A DNA stretch of 64,000 bases from Desulfuromusa sp. (lineage in GTDB: Bacteria > Desulfobacterota > Desulfuromonadia > Desulfuromonadales > Geopsychrobacteraceae): NCBI GenBank assembly GCA_016744595.1, contig JADGEB010000004.1:1-64000 (forward strand). Direction: 5' to 3'. The first letter of the stretch is position 1. Each line of letters starts with the position of its first letter. The translations under genes were made by a program, and so were the position numbers. Shown in pieces: positions 53,067-63,613 of the stretch. The notes under the pieces are model-generated. The model worked only from the letters and a program-made list of their open reading frames with translations. It made no database searches and had not been told where the DNA came from.

Positions 53067-54380
53067 TTATTGCTGACGACGGTCGATAACCCTTATTGCT
53101 TTTCCTTCGTGTCGCTTGATACTTGCTGGCTCTACCAGTTTAACCTTGGCACTGACACCCAGAACTGTTGCCAGCCGCTTTTCAGCTTGGATAACAAATT
53201 GTCGCTGTTGTTTCATTTCATCGAAGAAAATATGCTCGTTCACTTCGACTTGGACCTCAAGTGAATCCATATTGTTTTCCCGGTCAACAATCAACTGGTA
53301 ATGGGGTTCACACCCTTCAATCTGGAACAAGACCTCTTCGATTTGAGTTGGAAAAACATTGACTCCTTTGATAATCAACATATCATCAGTACGACCACGG
53401 GTTTTTTCCATTCTCGCCAATGTGCGGCCACATTCGCAAGTATCATAGTTAAATCTGGTGATATCCCTAGTTCGATAGCGGATCATTGGGAAAGCTTGCT
53501 TGGTTAAACTGGTAATGACTAACTCACCAACAGAACCGTCCGGCAATACTGCTCCAGTATCAGGATCGATAATTTCTGCCAAGAAGTGGTCTTCGGCGAA
53601 ATGCATTCCCTGCTTTAAAAAACATTCACCAGCAACTCCAGGGCCCATAATTTCTGATAATCCATAATTATCAGTAGCGATGATCCCTAAACGCTGCTCA
53701 AGCTCTATACGCATCTGTTCACTCCAAGGTTCTGCACCAAACAGACCAACCCGTAGAGCTAAAGATCTGGGATCTATCCCCTGCTTTTCCATCCGGTCAG
53801 CCAGGGTCAACCCATAAGATGGAGTACACACCAGGGCTGAAGAACGATAATCCTGCATGATCATTAACTGCTTGTCGGTATTGCCACCAGATATCGGGAT
53901 AACTGACGCACCAATGGCCTCTGATCCATAATGGAGGCCAAATGCTCCGGTAAAGAGTCCGTAACCAAAAGCAATATGAACAATATCTTCTGTTGTGACA
54001 CCAGCAGCAGTCATGAAACGTGCGACCAGCTCAGTCCAAATTTTGATATCTTCTTTGGTGTAACCAACAACTGTCGGTTTACCGGTTGTTCCTGATGAAG
54101 AATGAATTCTAACTACATCACGCATTGGGACAGCGAACATTCCATAAGGATAGTTAACGCGCAAATCGTCCTTTGTTGTAAATGGCAGGTGACACAAATC
54201 ATCCAACGATTGGATATCGCCGGGTTGAAAACCTGATTCTTTGAATTTAGCTTGGTAGCAGGGAACTTTATTTGCAACCAGTGATAAGGTGTTCTGCAGA
54301 CGATCAAGTTGCAGCTGACGAATTTCTTCTCGTGGAAGACATTCCGCAGTACGATTCCAAAAATTAACAGGTTGGCTCAT
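53067..54380 (-). CDS. paaK: Phenylacetate-CoA ligase
   Basis: 437-aa AMP-forming acyl-CoA synthetase. The AMP-binding P-loop is [31 protein letters not shown] and [10 protein letters not shown] are characteristic, and the C-terminal lid with [13 protein letters not shown] is present. It activates arylacetates formed from aromatic amino acids. Last gene of the iorA-iorB-paaK-ACT-paaK operon. Confidence 0.94.
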   Translation of the reverse strand: MSQPVNFWNRTAECLPREEIRQLQLDRLQNTLSLVANKVPCYQAKFKESGFQPGDIQSLDDLCHLPFTTKDDLRVNYPYGMFAVPMRDVVRIHSSSGTTGKPTVVGYTKEDIKIWTELVARFMTAAGVTTEDIVHIAFGYGLFTGAFGLHYGSEAIGASVIPISGGNTDKQLMIMQDYRSSALVCTPSYGLTLADRMEKQGIDPRSLALRVGLFGAEPWSEQMRIELEQRLGIIATDNYGLSEIMGPGVAGECFLKQGMHFAEDHFLAEIIDPDTGAVLPDGSVGELVITSLTKQAFPMIRYRTRDITRFNYDTCECGRTLARMEKTRGRTDDMLIIKGVNVFPTQIEEVLFQIEGCEPHYQLIVDRENNMDSLEVQVEVNEHIFFDEMKQQRQFVIQAEKRLATVLGVSAKVKLVEPASIKRHEGKAIRVIDRRQQ

Positions 54381-54463
54381 AATTAATCTTTAACTCTAGG
54401 TATGAAGGTCTAGCAGCTAGGTCATTGATTGCTCGACAGACTGCTAGCGACTTAAGCATTCAT

Positions 54464-54895
54464 CTATATTGTTGTAATACGCTTACTAGGCAAAATTTTC
54501 ACACCGTTTTTAGACAGAGCAGAAATAGCTTCATCAATATCGTCAAAACGGAATATAATCACGGCATTATCCCCAGAACGCTCAACAAAAGCGTACATAT
54601 ATTCAACATTGACATTATTCTTATCGAGTATCTGCAATATAGTCGTCAATCCGCCTGGTGAATCTGAAACAGCAACGCCAATGACGTGAGTAATACTGAC
54701 AGTAAATTGTTGCTCCCTTAGGACCTTGAGAGCTTTTTCACTATCATCAACAATCAACCGGAGAATACCAAAGTCAGAGGTATCCGCTAATGATAAAGCC
54801 CGGATATTGATGCTATTTTCACCAAGAACCCCGGTCACTTCTGCCAGACGTCCCGATTTGTTCTCGATAAAAATTGAAATCTGTTCAACCTTCAT
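54464..54895 (-). CDS. ACT-domain protein (tandem ACT)
   Basis: 143 aa from ATG 54895 (GAGGTC upstream); two ACT domains in tandem, beginning QISIFIENKSGRLAEVTGVL and VAVSDSPGGLTTILQILDK. No catalytic domain is attached. Such proteins bind amino acids and typically accompany ior/paaK operons, suggesting allosteric or regulatory sensing of aromatic amino acids (inference). Confidence 0.88.
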   Translation of the reverse strand: MKVEQISIFIENKSGRLAEVTGVLGENSINIRALSLADTSDFGILRLIVDDSEKALKVLREQQFTVSITHVIGVAVSDSPGGLTTILQILDKNNVNVEYMYAFVERSGDNAVIIFRFDDIDEAISALSKNGVKILPSKRITTI

Positions 54896-54905
54896 AATGA
54901 CCTCC

Positions 54906-56213
54906 TCAGGATTCTTTTTGACGGTTATCAATGACCCGCTTAGCTTTTCCCTCACTGCGGGTGATTGTTTTCGGCTCTACCAATCTTACTTTACAAGTCA
55001 CACCAAGCAAGTCCTTGATGTCTTTTTTAATTTTATTTGAAAGTCCCTGCAGGATCTTGATTTCATCAGAAAATGTTTGTTCATTGACCTCAACCTGAAC
55101 CTCAAGAGTATCCAGATTACCATCCCTTTCAACGATCAGTTGATAGTGAGGTTCGACCCCTTCGATATTAAAGAGTACCGACTCAATCTGACTTGGGAAA
55201 ACATTAACACCCCGAATGATCAACATATCATCACTCCGACCACTCAGGCGTTCAATCCGGGCATGGGTACGACCACAGATGCAAGGTTCTTTGATTAACC
55301 TGGTAATGTCACGGGTTCGATAACGAATCAGTGGGATGCCTTCTTTTGTGATGGTGGTAATGACCAGTTCACCTTTTTCACCATCGGGTAGCACTTCGCC
55401 TGTTTCAGGGTTAATAATTTCCGGGATAAAGTGATCCTCCCAGATATGCAGTCCGTTTTGTGCTTCAATACATTCGATTCCGACACCCGGACCGAGAATT
55501 TCCGATAAACCATATATGTCAATTGCCTTGATATTGAGTTTTGCTTCAATTTCCTGACGCATTTTTTCACTCCAGGGTTCGGCACCAAGAATACCGACCT
55601 TGAGCTTCAATTTGCGAATATCAATCCCCTCTTCTGCTGCTACTTCAGCCAGATATAAACTGTATGATGGGGTGCAGGTTAAAACTGTTGATCCAAAATC
55701 CTGCATGATCATCAATTGTTTTTTTGTATTTCCACCAGACATGGGGATGACTGACGCCCCGACTCGCTCGGCTCCATAGTGTGCACCAAGTCCGCCGGTA
55801 AACAATCCATAGCCATAGGCGTTATGGATAATATCACCACGATCAGTCCCTGCTGCAGCGAAAGATCGCGCCATCAACTCAGTCCAGTTATCGATATCAC
55901 GTCTACTATAACCAACAACCGTCGGTTTTCCGGTGGTGCCAGAAGATGCATGAATCCGAACAATCTGTTCCAATGGCACAGCAAACAAGCCATATGGATA
56001 ACTGTCCCGCATATCTTGCTTTAGAGTAAACGGTAGCTTTTGAAGATCATTCAGACTTTTGATATCAGCAGGCTTAATTCCACAGTTATCGAAAGATTTC
56101 TGATAAAATGGAACCGCCGCATAGACTTTTTCTACCGTCTGCTGAAGACGTTTTAATTGCAGTGACTCTAGTGCTTCTCTCGGTAACGTTTCAAAATCAT
56201 CATTCCAGATCAT
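54906..56213 (-). CDS. paaK: Phenylacetate-CoA ligase
   Basis: 435-aa paralogue of the ligase at 53067-54380, with the same motifs: [31 protein letters not shown] and [10 protein letters not shown]. The two differ most in the lid. Duplicate ligases in one operon suggest a split of substrates, for example phenylacetate and indoleacetate (inference). It is 10 nt upstream of the ACT gene. Confidence 0.94.
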   Translation of the reverse strand: MIWNDDFETLPREALESLQLKRLQQTVEKVYAAVPFYQKSFDNCGIKPADIKSLNDLQKLPFTLKQDMRDSYPYGLFAVPLEQIVRIHASSGTTGKPTVVGYSRRDIDNWTELMARSFAAAGTDRGDIIHNAYGYGLFTGGLGAHYGAERVGASVIPMSGGNTKKQLMIMQDFGSTVLTCTPSYSLYLAEVAAEEGIDIRKLKLKVGILGAEPWSEKMRQEIEAKLNIKAIDIYGLSEILGPGVGIECIEAQNGLHIWEDHFIPEIINPETGEVLPDGEKGELVITTITKEGIPLIRYRTRDITRLIKEPCICGRTHARIERLSGRSDDMLIIRGVNVFPSQIESVLFNIEGVEPHYQLIVERDGNLDTLEVQVEVNEQTFSDEIKILQGLSNKIKKDIKDLLGVTCKVRLVEPKTITRSEGKAKRVIDNRQKES

Positions 56214-56234
56214 TTTATTTATCTCCCGAATGGG

Positions 56235-56813
56235 CTACTTAACCTGACAGCCAGCCTCAAAAGCCCTGAGATTAACGTCGAGCAGGCTTTTTGGAATCAT
56301 TGTCTGTAGTGCTGTCAGCCACAATTCACGATCAAATTTAAGAATATTTGATAATGCACCAAGCAATACGGTATTGACGGTTTTTGCATTACCCGCTGCA
56401 AGTGCGAGGTTCAGGCCATCAACAACAACAGATGCCGGAAATTGCTGACATATTTTCTGCGTAAGATTTTCTGGATATGCCTGCACACCACGAGCTACTG
56501 CTGGAGGGGAAATTTTCCAGTCACTGACAACAACCCGTCCGTTTTGACGCAATAGCGGTAAGTAACGACATGTTTCAAGAAGCTCAAAGCTGAATAGAAT
56601 ATCCACTTCACCTTCCGGGATAATTGATGAATATACCTTCTCTCCATAACGAACATGAGAAACAACACTACCTCCGCGTTGCGACATGCCATGGATTTCA
56701 TTTTTTTTCACATCTAATCCAGCCATGAGCATTACCTCAGAGATGACTTCGCTGGCTAGAAGAATTCCCTGTCCACCGACACCTGCCAATAAAATATTAT
56801 TTATTTTGCTCAT
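56235..56813 (-). CDS. iorB: Indolepyruvate ferredoxin oxidoreductase beta subunit
   Basis: 192 aa, pyruvate-ferredoxin-oxidoreductase gamma-type fold; the start has NNILLAGVGGQGILLASEVI and later GMSQRGGSVVSHVRYG, the CoA/2-oxoacid oxidoreductase motifs. Works with the alpha subunit to decarboxylate aryl-pyruvates to aryl-acetyl-CoA, reducing ferredoxin. It overlaps the iorA stop by 4 nt (ATGA). Confidence 0.94.
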   Translation of the reverse strand: MSKINNILLAGVGGQGILLASEVISEVMLMAGLDVKKNEIHGMSQRGGSVVSHVRYGEKVYSSIIPEGEVDILFSFELLETCRYLPLLRQNGRVVVSDWKISPPAVARGVQAYPENLTQKICQQFPASVVVDGLNLALAAGNAKTVNTVLLGALSNILKFDRELWLTALQTMIPKSLLDVNLRAFEAGCQVK

Positions 56814-58567
56814 GATTTATCACCACATTCCTGGAAAGCATCAAATCGACAGGTCTGCAGACAAACCTTGCAACCAGTACAAATAATCGAATCCACAATT
56901 GATTTTTTCTTTTCAGCATCCCAAACGATCGCCGGACAGCCAATTTGCAGACATGCCTTACAGCCGGTACATTTATCATGATCAACAAGCAGAGGGGGTC
57001 TTGGTATCGGATTGTCACGGGGAACCAACATGCAAGGCTTGGTGGTTATGATGACGGAAACTTCCGGCCTGGCCATTTCGGCACGTATAACTTTGCCGGT
57101 TAGCGCAAGGTCATAAGGATCAAGGATCGTCACATGCTTGACTCCAACCGCTCGACAGAGTTGTTCCAAATCGACCCGAGGTGCTTCCAGCTCATTAAGC
57201 TGATAACCTGATGTCGGATTCTCCTGTCGCCCGGTCATGGCAGTAATGCGATTATCCAGGATAATCAAAGTAGAAGTTGATTTATTGTAAACCATATCCA
57301 TCAGACCGTTGATTCCAGTATGAAGGAAGGTTGAATCTCCAATGACGGCAACAACTTTACGTCGTTCTTCTTCTGGTAAAACTTTACTGATGCCTGTAGC
57401 GATACCAACACTGGCACCCATGCAAATGCATGTATCCATTGCAGAAAGTGGTGGCATAAAACCAAGGGTATAACAGCCTATGTCTCCACTAACATAAGCC
57501 TTTGCTTTTTTCAGTTCGTAGAAAACACCACGATGGGGACAGCCAGGACACATACTTGGTGGCCGTGGAGGCAGTTCAGGCGAGGTGTCTTCAGTTGGAG
57601 CTTCTTGATCAAATAGTTGCATCTTGACTCGCCCCGGCGTCAGCTCACCACAGATAGAAATCTTGTCTTTACCAATGACTTCAATTCCCATTGCACGAAC
57701 TTGCTCCTCGATAAAAGGATCCAGTTCTTCTACAACATAAAGGGTCTTATATTTTGCAGCGAAGTCTCGGATTAACCGCTTGGGCAATGGATAGACCATT
57801 CCCAGTTTCAGTACATCAGCATCCGGCATTGTTTCTTTGACATACTGATAGGATACACCTGAAGTGATAACACCAATCTCCCCTGCACCCTCATCAACTT
57901 GATTGAATGACTGCTGGCAAGCCCATTTTTCTAAATCCAGAGTACGCTGTTCGATAATTGGATGGAGTTTGCGCGCATTCCCAGGCAACATGACCAGCTT
58001 GGCGGGATTACGTTCTAATTTTGGTGCTGGGATGTCAGTTGGACGTTCTCCAAGAAAAACAGCAGACTTGGAATGGGAAATTCTTGTCGTACTGCGTAAA
58101 AAAACGGGGGTATCAAACTGCTCACTTATCTCGAAAGCCAACTTGGTGAATGCAAGAGCCTCCTGACTATCAGCAGGCTCCATCATTGGCACTTTGGCAA
58201 ACTTAGCAAAATTACGGTTATCTTGCTCATTTTGCGAAGAGTGCAACTCAGGATCATCAGCAGTGACAAGTACTAACCCACCGCACACCCCAGTATAGGA
58301 AAGGGTGAACAGCGGATCGGCTGCCACATTGACCCCGACATGTTTCATTGTAACCAACGCTCTGGCACCACCAAAACAGGCTCCGATACCGACCTCTAAA
58401 GCAACCTTTTCGTTCGGCGCCCAGGATGCATCAATTTCTTGAAATTGAGTGATATTTTCCAGTATTTCAGTACTGGGAGTCCCAGGATAAGCACAAGCAA
58501 CTAGAGCCCCTGCTTCATAAGCACCACGGGCAATAGCTTCATTGCCGGAAAGTAGAACTTTCTTCAT
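56810..58567 (-). CDS. iorA: Indolepyruvate ferredoxin oxidoreductase alpha subunit
   Basis: 585 aa, thiamine-diphosphate enzyme. N-terminal YACAYPGTPSTEILENI-type start, middle VIGDSTFLHTGINGLMDMV (TPP/Mg motif), and a C-terminal double [4Fe-4S] ferredoxin segment CTGCKACLQIGCP ... CTGCKVCLQTC. First gene of the arylpyruvate operon. The organism can probably gain energy or CoA-esters from aromatic amino acids under anaerobiosis. Confidence 0.95.
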   Translation of the reverse strand: MKKVLLSGNEAIARGAYEAGALVACAYPGTPSTEILENITQFQEIDASWAPNEKVALEVGIGACFGGARALVTMKHVGVNVAADPLFTLSYTGVCGGLVLVTADDPELHSSQNEQDNRNFAKFAKVPMMEPADSQEALAFTKLAFEISEQFDTPVFLRSTTRISHSKSAVFLGERPTDIPAPKLERNPAKLVMLPGNARKLHPIIEQRTLDLEKWACQQSFNQVDEGAGEIGVITSGVSYQYVKETMPDADVLKLGMVYPLPKRLIRDFAAKYKTLYVVEELDPFIEEQVRAMGIEVIGKDKISICGELTPGRVKMQLFDQEAPTEDTSPELPPRPPSMCPGCPHRGVFYELKKAKAYVSGDIGCYTLGFMPPLSAMDTCICMGASVGIATGISKVLPEEERRKVVAVIGDSTFLHTGINGLMDMVYNKSTSTLIILDNRITAMTGRQENPTSGYQLNELEAPRVDLEQLCRAVGVKHVTILDPYDLALTGKVIRAEMARPEVSVIITTKPCMLVPRDNPIPRPPLLVDHDKCTGCKACLQIGCPAIVWDAEKKKSIVDSIICTGCKVCLQTCRFDAFQECGDKS

Positions 58568-58711
58568 AATAACCCTTAAGTAGACATGAATAGATAAACG
58601 TGATTATGGCGTAGAATGTTCAACCTATGGTATTGCAGCAGATATTCAGGTTCAACTTTTCCGTAGCCAACGATATTATTTGCCAAAAGCATTCGGGATA
58701 ATAGGCAATTG

Positions 58712-59614
58712 TTATGAGTCTGTCAAACCTAGGAAAACACCTTCAAGTAAGCCTGAATCAGAAACCCTGAGACTCGTAAGGTGGAGTTGCTCCATCAGGG
58801 ACAATAAAATTTGCAAACCGGGAAGCATTAAATCACCACGTCCCCGTTCCATGCCAACCAAAGCTTCTCTTTCAGGCGCAGTCATTAGTTTAAGTTTTTG
58901 TTGAATAGACTTAAGCCAAGAAGCTGATAATTCGTGATTATTTATCTTTGCTACATCGTATTTAATTAACTGGAGGTGGATTGCGGCAAGAGTGGTAATA
59001 GTACCAGCCGTTCCAATCAGTGAATATTTTTCACCAGATAAGCCTAGCGATTTAATGTTGTCGGCAATTTGAGCAAAAGCTGCGTTTATTTGCTGTTGTC
59101 TTTCAATATCAGAAGAAAATTCTTCGCAGAGACGTACTACGCCAAGAGTATAACTTTTCTGAAAGCGGATACGCCCGTCAATGCTGCACGCTAATTCGGT
59201 ACTACCACCACCGATATCAACAACAAGAGTCGATTCTGAACTTGATTTGATTGCTGTTAAAGCACCTTTCGACGTTAATAGAGCTTCCTCTGCTCCATCA
59301 ATAACCTCTATAACGAAACCGGTTTCAGAAAAAACTTTATCGATAAAATATTGTTTATTATCAGCACGTCGCAGAGCTGCAGTGCCGACAACCCTGAGAT
59401 GTGAAACTGCATGTGGTGAAAGTAATTTTTTATATGATTTGAGCGTCGAGAGGCTTTTTTGTATGCCCGATTCGGACAGTCCATGTTGTTGAGAAAAGTT
59501 ACCAGACAACCTGGTGATTTCGCGATGGTAGCTGTAGGGCAGAATTGCACCTTTGTGAAAAACACCTAACAACATGCGGATGGTATTACTCCCCACATCA
59601 ATGGCCGCATACAT
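58712..59614 (-). CDS. Exopolyphosphatase / pppGpp phosphatase (Ppx/GppA)
   Basis: 300 aa, ASKHA fold. The N-terminal AAIDVGSNTIRMLLG phosphate-1 loop and the second LVVDIGGGSTELA loop are intact. It is shorter than E. coli Ppx, lacking the C-terminal HD-like region, so it resembles the minimal Ppx/GppA form common outside gammaproteobacteria. The start codon abuts the stop of the Na/Pi transporter gene upstream, so phosphate uptake and polyphosphate turnover share a transcript. Confidence 0.9.
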   Translation of the reverse strand: MYAAIDVGSNTIRMLLGVFHKGAILPYSYHREITRLSGNFSQQHGLSESGIQKSLSTLKSYKKLLSPHAVSHLRVVGTAALRRADNKQYFIDKVFSETGFVIEVIDGAEEALLTSKGALTAIKSSSESTLVVDIGGGSTELACSIDGRIRFQKSYTLGVVRLCEEFSSDIERQQQINAAFAQIADNIKSLGLSGEKYSLIGTAGTITTLAAIHLQLIKYDVAKINNHELSASWLKSIQQKLKLMTAPEREALVGMERGRGDLMLPGLQILLSLMEQLHLTSLRVSDSGLLEGVFLGLTDS

Positions 59615-61303
59615 CTATTTATCTCCAATAACAGCCTCAGATACGTTGTAAGTATGGTCACCAATTTTTTCATAACTATGTAAAATATCAATAAATATCA
59701 ATCCTGGACTGACGGCACACTCGCCAGTGTTCAATCTGGCAATATGGTTGGAGCGTAAAGTCTCTTCCAAATCGTCAATCTCATCTTCCAGCTCTATTGC
59801 TTTGGCACCAATATTTTTGTCTTCATTTTCCATAGCATCAATAACAAACTTTAGAAATTCATGGGTTTTCTCACCGATATTCGCAACTTCATTTGTCCCT
59901 AAATGGGAAAACGTGATCTTTCCTTCAAATTTCCGAATTCCAAGTTTCCAGATATTTTCACAATGGTCGCCTATGCGCTCAAGGTCATTTGCCATATTCA
60001 TCAATGATCCGATAGACTCAGATGTTTCGGTCGAGATCGATTTTTGTGACAACTTAACCAGAAAACTAAGGATTTCACGCTGTAAAACGTCAACTAATTC
60101 TTCTTTATTCTCTAAAGTTCGGATTCTTTTATAATTACCATCTTCAAGAAATAGGTTCGTCTCTTCAACCATTTCCAAAGCAATTTGAGCCATCCGCTTG
60201 GTTTCACGTCGAGCCTGCCCAATCGCAACAGGAGGTGTATTCAAAACCCGATCATCAATAAATTTCATTTTGAGATCATCCAGATCATCTTCACCACGAA
60301 TAATTAGAGTTGAAAGTTTTGCAAGAAAACCAATGAGAGGAAGGAAAATGATCGTATTAATGATATTGAAAAGCGTATGAGTGTTAGCAATATGGCGAGC
60401 GATATAAGGTTTATCCCCGATTTCAGCAGCATAACTACTTGCCTGAGCCTGCGTCTGAATAACAAAATCAGCATTTCCCGGCGTTATATAGGATATAAAT
60501 TTCATAAAAAATGGCATCAATATCAACATATAAAGGACACCAAGAGTATTAAATAAGAAATGGGAAAAAGCCGTTCTTTTTGCTGCCAGATTTGTTCCAA
60601 TTGCCGCCAAATTTGCTGTGATGGTTGTACCTATGTTTTCTCCAAGAATTAGAGCGACACTCGCCTCGAAGGATATCAATCCGGAGCTGGCCAAAGCTAG
60701 AGTGATGCCGATGGTGGCACTACTACTCTGGACAATAACCGTCAACAATGCCCCGATTAAAACACCGAGCATCCGATAGTCACCAACCAACAAAAACAGT
60801 TGTCTGAATTCTTCACTTGCTTTTAATGGGTTAAATGCATGCTTCATTGTTGTTAGACCAAAAAACAGCAGGCCAAAACCAAGGACTATTTCACCAATAT
60901 AAACGTATTTTTTGTTTTTACTGAAAAGCTTAAGACCGGCACCAAGACCGATTGCAGGAAGGGCAAACTTGGTAATTTTAAAAGCTATCAGCTGTGCCGT
61001 AATTGTTGTGCCAACATTTGCGCCCAGAACAACCCCGATGGATTGAACCAGAGATAGCAACCCAGCGTTAACAAAGCCGACAACCATGACTGTTGTCGCA
61101 CTGGAAGATTGAATAATTGCAGTGACTGCGATCCCAACTAATGCACCGATAAATCTATTATTAGTTAATGCCGCCAGAATCTTCCGCATTTTGTCGCCGG
61201 CGATTTTCTGCAACCCCTCTGACATGGTTTTCATGCCAAACAGGAACATCCCCAGGCCGCCCAATAGTCCAAATATAAGCTGCTGACTTAACAGTGCTGA
61301 CAT
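59615..61303 (-). CDS. Na/Pi cotransporter with C-terminal PhoU-like domain
   Basis: 562 aa from ATG 61303. Two Na_Pi_cotrans repeats carry the QSSSATT motifs (ALVGIAVTAIIQSSSATT, then TVIVQSSSATIG) and GANVGTT/GENIGTT. The C-terminal ~200 residues are helical and PhoU-like, with DLERIGDHCENI and SYEKIGDHTYNV. Sodium-driven phosphate uptake or export balance is likely; the PhoU tail is probably regulatory. Confidence 0.92.
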   Translation of the reverse strand: MSALLSQQLIFGLLGGLGMFLFGMKTMSEGLQKIAGDKMRKILAALTNNRFIGALVGIAVTAIIQSSSATTVMVVGFVNAGLLSLVQSIGVVLGANVGTTITAQLIAFKITKFALPAIGLGAGLKLFSKNKKYVYIGEIVLGFGLLFFGLTTMKHAFNPLKASEEFRQLFLLVGDYRMLGVLIGALLTVIVQSSSATIGITLALASSGLISFEASVALILGENIGTTITANLAAIGTNLAAKRTAFSHFLFNTLGVLYMLILMPFFMKFISYITPGNADFVIQTQAQASSYAAEIGDKPYIARHIANTHTLFNIINTIIFLPLIGFLAKLSTLIIRGEDDLDDLKMKFIDDRVLNTPPVAIGQARRETKRMAQIALEMVEETNLFLEDGNYKRIRTLENKEELVDVLQREILSFLVKLSQKSISTETSESIGSLMNMANDLERIGDHCENIWKLGIRKFEGKITFSHLGTNEVANIGEKTHEFLKFVIDAMENEDKNIGAKAIELEDEIDDLEETLRSNHIARLNTGECAVSPGLIFIDILHSYEKIGDHTYNVSEAVIGDK

Positions 61304-61430
61304 ATGCTCACCGACTTCCTCATCAAGATTCAAATAGTAACTATATAAGACAGAAGACCAGGGTACAAATTGCTAAGAATTTTACGCGCGAATACTATAA
61401 CGTGACCAAAGATTTCTCAACAAAAAAACA

Positions 61431-61458
61431 CAAAAAAACCGGCAATAAATGCCGGCTT
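61431..61458 (-). terminator. Terminator of the cyclic-nucleotide-binding protein gene
   Basis: CCGGCA (61439-61444) pairs with TGCCGG (61450-61455), loop of five; on the minus strand it is followed by seven T. It lies just after the stop of the gene at 61492. Confidence 0.85.
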
Positions 61459-61491
61459 TAAAAATGAAGCTTTAAAGAAATATGGTCACTA

Positions 61492-61959
61492 TCAAGCTAA
61501 ACTCGCAGTAAGCATTGTACGATAATCTTTTTTGACGTTGCGGATCCTGGAACTGAAGAGCCTAACGATATTCAGAGTTAATTGTAGGCCAAGTCGTGGT
61601 TTTTCACTCACTAGAGCATTGAAATCTTTTTGTGCCAGACTATACAATATTGCATTTTTGGTTATTTTGGCAGTTGCCGAGCGATTACCGCCATCGATGA
61701 CGGCCATTTCCCCAAACACATCACCAGAGTCGAGGGTAAGCAACACCTGTTCGTCCATCTCTGCTAGCATCTGTGAAATTTGTACGGTTCCCTGACGGAT
61801 CAGATAGAGAGATTTACCTGGCATATTTTCAACAAAAATGGTCTTACCCGCCTGAATCTGATTCAAGGTAAAAATAGAGCTGAGAAACTCTATCTCTTTA
61901 GTTGCCATGCCATTAAACAGTGGACTGCCTGATAGATCAGAAAAGTTTACCTGCCCCAT
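61492..61959 (-). CDS. Cyclic-nucleotide-binding domain protein
   Basis: 155 aa from ATG 61959 (AAGGTGA 6 nt upstream); longer in-frame starts overlap the next gene. A single cNMP-binding beta-roll with NMPGKSLYLIRQGTVQIS and the phosphate-binding cassette SGDVFGEMAVIDGGNRSATA (Arg present). No helix-turn-helix follows, so it is not a Crp-type regulator; probably a ligand-binding or structural partner. Confidence 0.85.
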   Translation of the reverse strand: MGQVNFSDLSGSPLFNGMATKEIEFLSSIFTLNQIQAGKTIFVENMPGKSLYLIRQGTVQISQMLAEMDEQVLLTLDSGDVFGEMAVIDGGNRSATAKITKNAILYSLAQKDFNALVSEKPRLGLQLTLNIVRLFSSRIRNVKKDYRTMLTASLA

Positions 61960-61987
61960 AAATGTCACCTTTATATTAATAGTGTAA

Positions 61988-62494
61988 TCAGGTTTTGTAG
62001 TTTTCAGAGTAATCCAAATAATTTTGAGCCGACTGCTTGAGACTAACAATTTCGTCGTCCGATAAATGTCGCTTATATTTTGCTGGAGATCCTGCGTATA
62101 AAGTTCCAGAAGGAACCCTTGTTCCAGGAGTCACCAAGGCTCCGGCAGCAACCATCGAATCATCTTCTACTTCAGCAGCATCCATAACCACAGCCCCCAT
62201 ACCAATCAGGCAGCGATTTCCTATCTTACAACCATGCAAGGTCACATTGTGGCCAATGGTGACATCGTCACCGATAAATGTGGGATGAGTCTCATGGGTG
62301 ACATGGATAACCGTTCCGTCCTGAATATTTGTCCTGGCACCAATTCGGATAAAATTAACGTCACCACGTATAACGACTTGAAACCAGACGCTTGATTGAG
62401 CACCAATCTCAACGTCACCAATAATTACAGCAGAGTTAACACAAAAAACACTCTCATCCAGCTTAGGAGTGACTCCTTGATATATATGTAACAT
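61988..62494 (-). CDS. Gamma-class carbonic anhydrase-like hexapeptide-repeat protein
   Basis: 168 aa, left-handed beta-helix of hexapeptide repeats (VIIGDVEIGAQSSVWFQVVI, then TFIGDDVTIGHNVTLHGCKIG). Zinc-ligand histidines appear in HETH and VTIGHNVTLHG, as in YrdA/CaiE/PaaY-type gamma carbonic anhydrases. It is cytosolic; activity is not certain for this subfamily. Confidence 0.9.
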   Translation of the reverse strand: MLHIYQGVTPKLDESVFCVNSAVIIGDVEIGAQSSVWFQVVIRGDVNFIRIGARTNIQDGTVIHVTHETHPTFIGDDVTIGHNVTLHGCKIGNRCLIGMGAVVMDAAEVEDDSMVAAGALVTPGTRVPSGTLYAGSPAKYKRHLSDDEIVSLKQSAQNYLDYSENYKT

Positions 62495-62567
62495 TGCCTA
62501 CCTTTCAACAAAAAAACCCATCCACAAACAGTGAACAGGTCTTTAAAGTTTTATATAATCACACAAA

Positions 62568-62843
62568 TCAGCTATCTACGCGTTCTCTTAGCTCTTTGCC
62601 AACCTTAAAAAAAGGCAACTTTTTTTCATTGACCTCAATAATCTCACCAGTTTTTGGGTTGCGTCCCATATAAGCCTTATAATCTTTAACCATAAAGCTA
62701 CCGAAACCACGTATTTCAATCCGGTCACTATCTATCAAGGCCTGTGACATAGCATCAAAAATCAGATTAACAATTTGCTCCGACTTTTTGTAGGTTAAAT
62801 TATTCTTGATCGACAGCGTCTCTACCAGTTCAGACTTGTTCAT
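62568..62843 (-). CDS. ihfB: Integration host factor beta-type HU/IHF protein
   Basis: 91 aa, HU/IHF fold. The flanking helices begin MNKSELVETLSIKNN, the DNA-binding arm region reads GRNPKTGEIIEV, and the C-terminus LPFFKVGKELRERV is closer to IHF-beta than to HU. It bends DNA for transcription, replication and site-specific recombination. A GGGGGC-type ribosome site precedes the ATG. Confidence 0.9.
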   Translation of the reverse strand: MNKSELVETLSIKNNLTYKKSEQIVNLIFDAMSQALIDSDRIEIRGFGSFMVKDYKAYMGRNPKTGEIIEVNEKKLPFFKVGKELRERVDS

Positions 62844-62986
62844 AATGCCCCCTAACGGGTTTCAATAAACCAACAATCAGATCAACTTCTGCAAAGACTA
62901 TACAATATGTTCATAACATGTCAAGAAGAGTAACATGAATTTCAAGCAGTTGGACAGACTAACCACATAATCTAAAACTACAAAAA

Positions 62987-63553
62987 TTAAATTATCGTAA
63001 ACGGTGACAGTGTCCATATGACTTTGGCATCATCATCACCAATATTTTCCCAACGATGTGGCAAATGGGATTTAAAGCAAAGACTATCTCCTGCTTCCAG
63101 GGTATAAACCTCATCAACAACGGTCATTTTTATGCGACCTTCCATGAGATAGATAAGTTCATCACCTGGGTGATACATGTTGGTTTTTCCACTTTTACCA
63201 CCCTTTTGGACTGTACAATAAAACGACATAAACTGCGGGTCACGCAAGCCAGAGGTAAAAGATTCAGTGTGCATATTATGTTCATCGTCATAGACGGTTT
63301 TGTCCCTTTCACCTGGGCGTGTGTGGACAATTTCGTGCGAGGTAGAAACATCTTCAACAAAATAATTAATGCTCTTATCAAACACAGTTGCAAGCCGCAT
63401 CAAGATCTCAACCGAGGGAATTGTCAGACCACGCTCTATTCTAGAAATCATATTGGAAGAGACTTGAGATTTCTCTGCCAGTATTTGAATTGTCAGATCT
63501 TGTTTAAGTCGAATCTCTTTTAGTTTCTTACCAACAATTTTTTTAACCTGCAT
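62987..63553 (-). CDS. XRE-family regulator with cupin sensor domain
   Basis: 188 aa. N-terminal helix-turn-helix (KLKEIRLKQDLTIQILAEKS, SSNMISRIERGLTIPSVE) and a C-terminal cupin (FYCTVQKGGKSGKTNMYHPG, EGRIKMTVVDEVYTLEAGDS, LCFKSHLPHRWENIG). The cupin probably binds a small ligand. Autoregulation or control of a metabolic gene is likely for this family; the target is unknown. Confidence 0.92.
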   Translation of the reverse strand: MQVKKIVGKKLKEIRLKQDLTIQILAEKSQVSSNMISRIERGLTIPSVEILMRLATVFDKSINYFVEDVSTSHEIVHTRPGERDKTVYDDEHNMHTESFTSGLRDPQFMSFYCTVQKGGKSGKTNMYHPGDELIYLMEGRIKMTVVDEVYTLEAGDSLCFKSHLPHRWENIGDDDAKVIWTLSPFTII

Positions 63554-63613
63554 GGTTCAATTTCCCTTCTGCCAAAATATTTTTTCCTTACTTTTTATAT
63601 TCCAGTAATTAAT

